Source: Betaproteobacteria bacterium
GTDB lineage: Bacteria > Pseudomonadota > Gammaproteobacteria > Burkholderiales > Thiobacillaceae
Length of the DNA: 64,000 nt
Assembly: GCA_016873935.1 (NCBI GenBank)
Contig: VGVT01000008.1
Location: forward strand, 1-64,000
Reading direction: 5' to 3'
The notes under the pieces are model-generated. The model made no database searches, was not told the DNA's origin, and worked only from the letters and a program-made list of their open reading frames with translations. Every line of letters begins with the position of its first letter. Position 1 is the stretch's first letter. Positions 63,188 through 64,000 of this stretch are shown piece after piece. Position numbers and translations under genes: made by a program.

Positions 63188-64000
63188 TCAGTGGCTGTCG
63201 GGCACCACCCCCAACTGGGGCATCTCGGCCAGCCCCACTTCCCGGGCGTGCTCGACGAAGCCCTTGTTGCGCCAGAAGAAGGCGCCGGGCAGGGTGGTCG
63301 GAATGACCAGCACATAGAACAGCGCCCGGCCCAGGATGGCGGCGGCCAGGGCCATGAGGCCCAACAGGGCGAAGGCGACGGGGCTCGCCGCCCCCAGCAG
63401 GGCGATCACCAGGGCCAGGACACCACTCAAGGCCAGCAGGGTGTTGCGCAGGCCGTAGGCGTGGCCGTAACGGGTGGTCTGCTCGTAGTGGGAGGCGGCC
63501 CCCTCGTCGCCCCGGGCCTTCATGTCCCGGGCGTGGAAGAAGAGGCCCAGGCTTTCCAGGGCAAAGCCCAGGGCCATGAGCGCGCCCAGCAAAGTGGCCT
63601 GCTCGCTGGTCAGCGCACCTTGCGCCAGGCCCGTGAGGCCCAGCAACAGACCGCCCAAGGCCAGGCCGGTGCCGGCGAAGCTGGAACCGGTCTGCCAGTG
63701 GTCCCAGAAAGGCCGCGCCTTGATGCGGTAGAGCTTGTACATGTAGTAGCCGCCGAAGACGATGCCCAGCATCCCCGCCAGCATGGCCGCCGGCTTCAGC
63801 AGGTCCGCGAAAGGGAAACCCGGAAACAGGGTGAAGAAGGCGGTGCCCGCCAGGCCGACGAAGAACAGGGACACCCCGGCGATCTCCCGGCTCACCGGCG
63901 ACAGCCGCCAGTTGTTGAAGCCCCGGTAGAAGCGGTGGGGCTTGCCCAGGTGCATATTGAGCTTGAACAGGCCGAAGCTCATCAGGGCCAGCATGACGAT
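63188..64000 (-). CDS. DmsC-family membrane anchor subunit, N-terminus outside the window
   Basis: At least 270 residues with about eight helices; the beginning is past position 64000. The DmsC motif NMHLGKPHRFYRGFNNWRLSPVSREIAG (His and Arg near the quinol site) is clear, as are GGYYMYKLYRIKARPFWDHWQ and YGLRNTLLALSGVLALV. DmsC proteins anchor molybdopterin oxidoreductases and take electrons from quinol. Next to narK it probably serves a nitrate reductase whose catalytic genes would lie just outside the window. Confidence 0.8.
   Translation of the reverse strand: MVMLALMSFGLFKLNMHLGKPHRFYRGFNNWRLSPVSREIAGVSLFFVGLAGTAFFTLFPGFPFADLLKPAAMLAGMLGIVFGGYYMYKLYRIKARPFWDHWQTGSSFAGTGLALGGLLLGLTGLAQGALTSEQATLLGALMALGFALESLGLFFHARDMKARGDEGAASHYEQTTRYGHAYGLRNTLLALSGVLALVIALLGAASPVAFALLGLMALAAAILGRALFYVLVIPTTLPGAFFWRNKGFVEHAREVGLAEMPQLGVVPDSH

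Overview
The window is a stretch of chromosome from a GC-rich proteobacterium, most likely a betaproteobacterium of the Rhodocyclales/Nitrosomonadales kind. The evidence is gene order: tkt-gap-pgk-pyk-fba next to purC, dusB-fis-purH-purD, and a nitrate-assimilation locus with a phosphatase/kinase fusion beside the nitrate transporter. No prophage, insertion sequence, CRISPR array, rRNA or tRNA was recognised.

Layout. 1-11522 (minus): a chemoreceptor cut by the window edge with a textbook FliA promoter, purC, a diguanylate cyclase, then fba, pyk, pgk, gap and tkt. 11979-13404 (minus): an inositol-monophosphatase-family enzyme and a thioredoxin-fold protein. 13466-20125 (plus): rsmE, argA, then three overlapping genes for a PhnD-like binding protein, a HAMP-PAS-GGDEF-EAL protein and a zinc-sensing CZB-GGDEF cyclase. 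20151-29279 (minus): an alkaline-phosphatase-superfamily membrane transferase, a lipoprotein cytochrome c, and a heavy-metal RND efflux operon, with its likely two-component regulator divergent at 29504-31538 (plus).

31695-38746 (plus) is the most unusual part. A four-gene redox operon (monoheme cytochrome c, membrane-anchored FAD/NAD/2Fe-2S reductase, b-type membrane protein, eight-heme cytochrome c) is followed by an SHP/DHC/cytochrome b561 cluster and a QseBC/PmrAB-type two-component system. Both redox operons start with nearly the same 97-bp upstream region (10 mismatches), which carries four hexamers spaced exactly 11 bp apart. This looks like an array of OmpR-family half-sites. A related two-hexamer box precedes the membrane transferase at 20151-22109. 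A decayed 100-bp piece of the reductase gene lies at 22697-22796.

38776-44042 (plus): ybiT, a small lipoprotein, ubiD, a double cNMP-binding/rhodanese protein and an ankyrin protein. 44219-54354 (minus): a large class A penicillin-binding protein, hemF, a CBS protein, tsaC, purD, purH, fis and dusB. 54568-64000 (minus) is devoted mostly to nitrate: an ABC nitrate transporter behind a sigma-54 promoter and an ANTAR-type antitermination leader, two DUF302 proteins, nasT, a CBS protein, a PP2C/Ser-Thr kinase fusion, a NarK-type transporter and a DmsC-like membrane anchor cut by the window edge. NasT should act on the leader RNA found in front of nrtA.

Seven intergenic gaps on the minus strand contain heptanucleotide-periodic inverted repeats of several sequence types. 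All motif positions, alignments and counts were read by eye; no database search was run.
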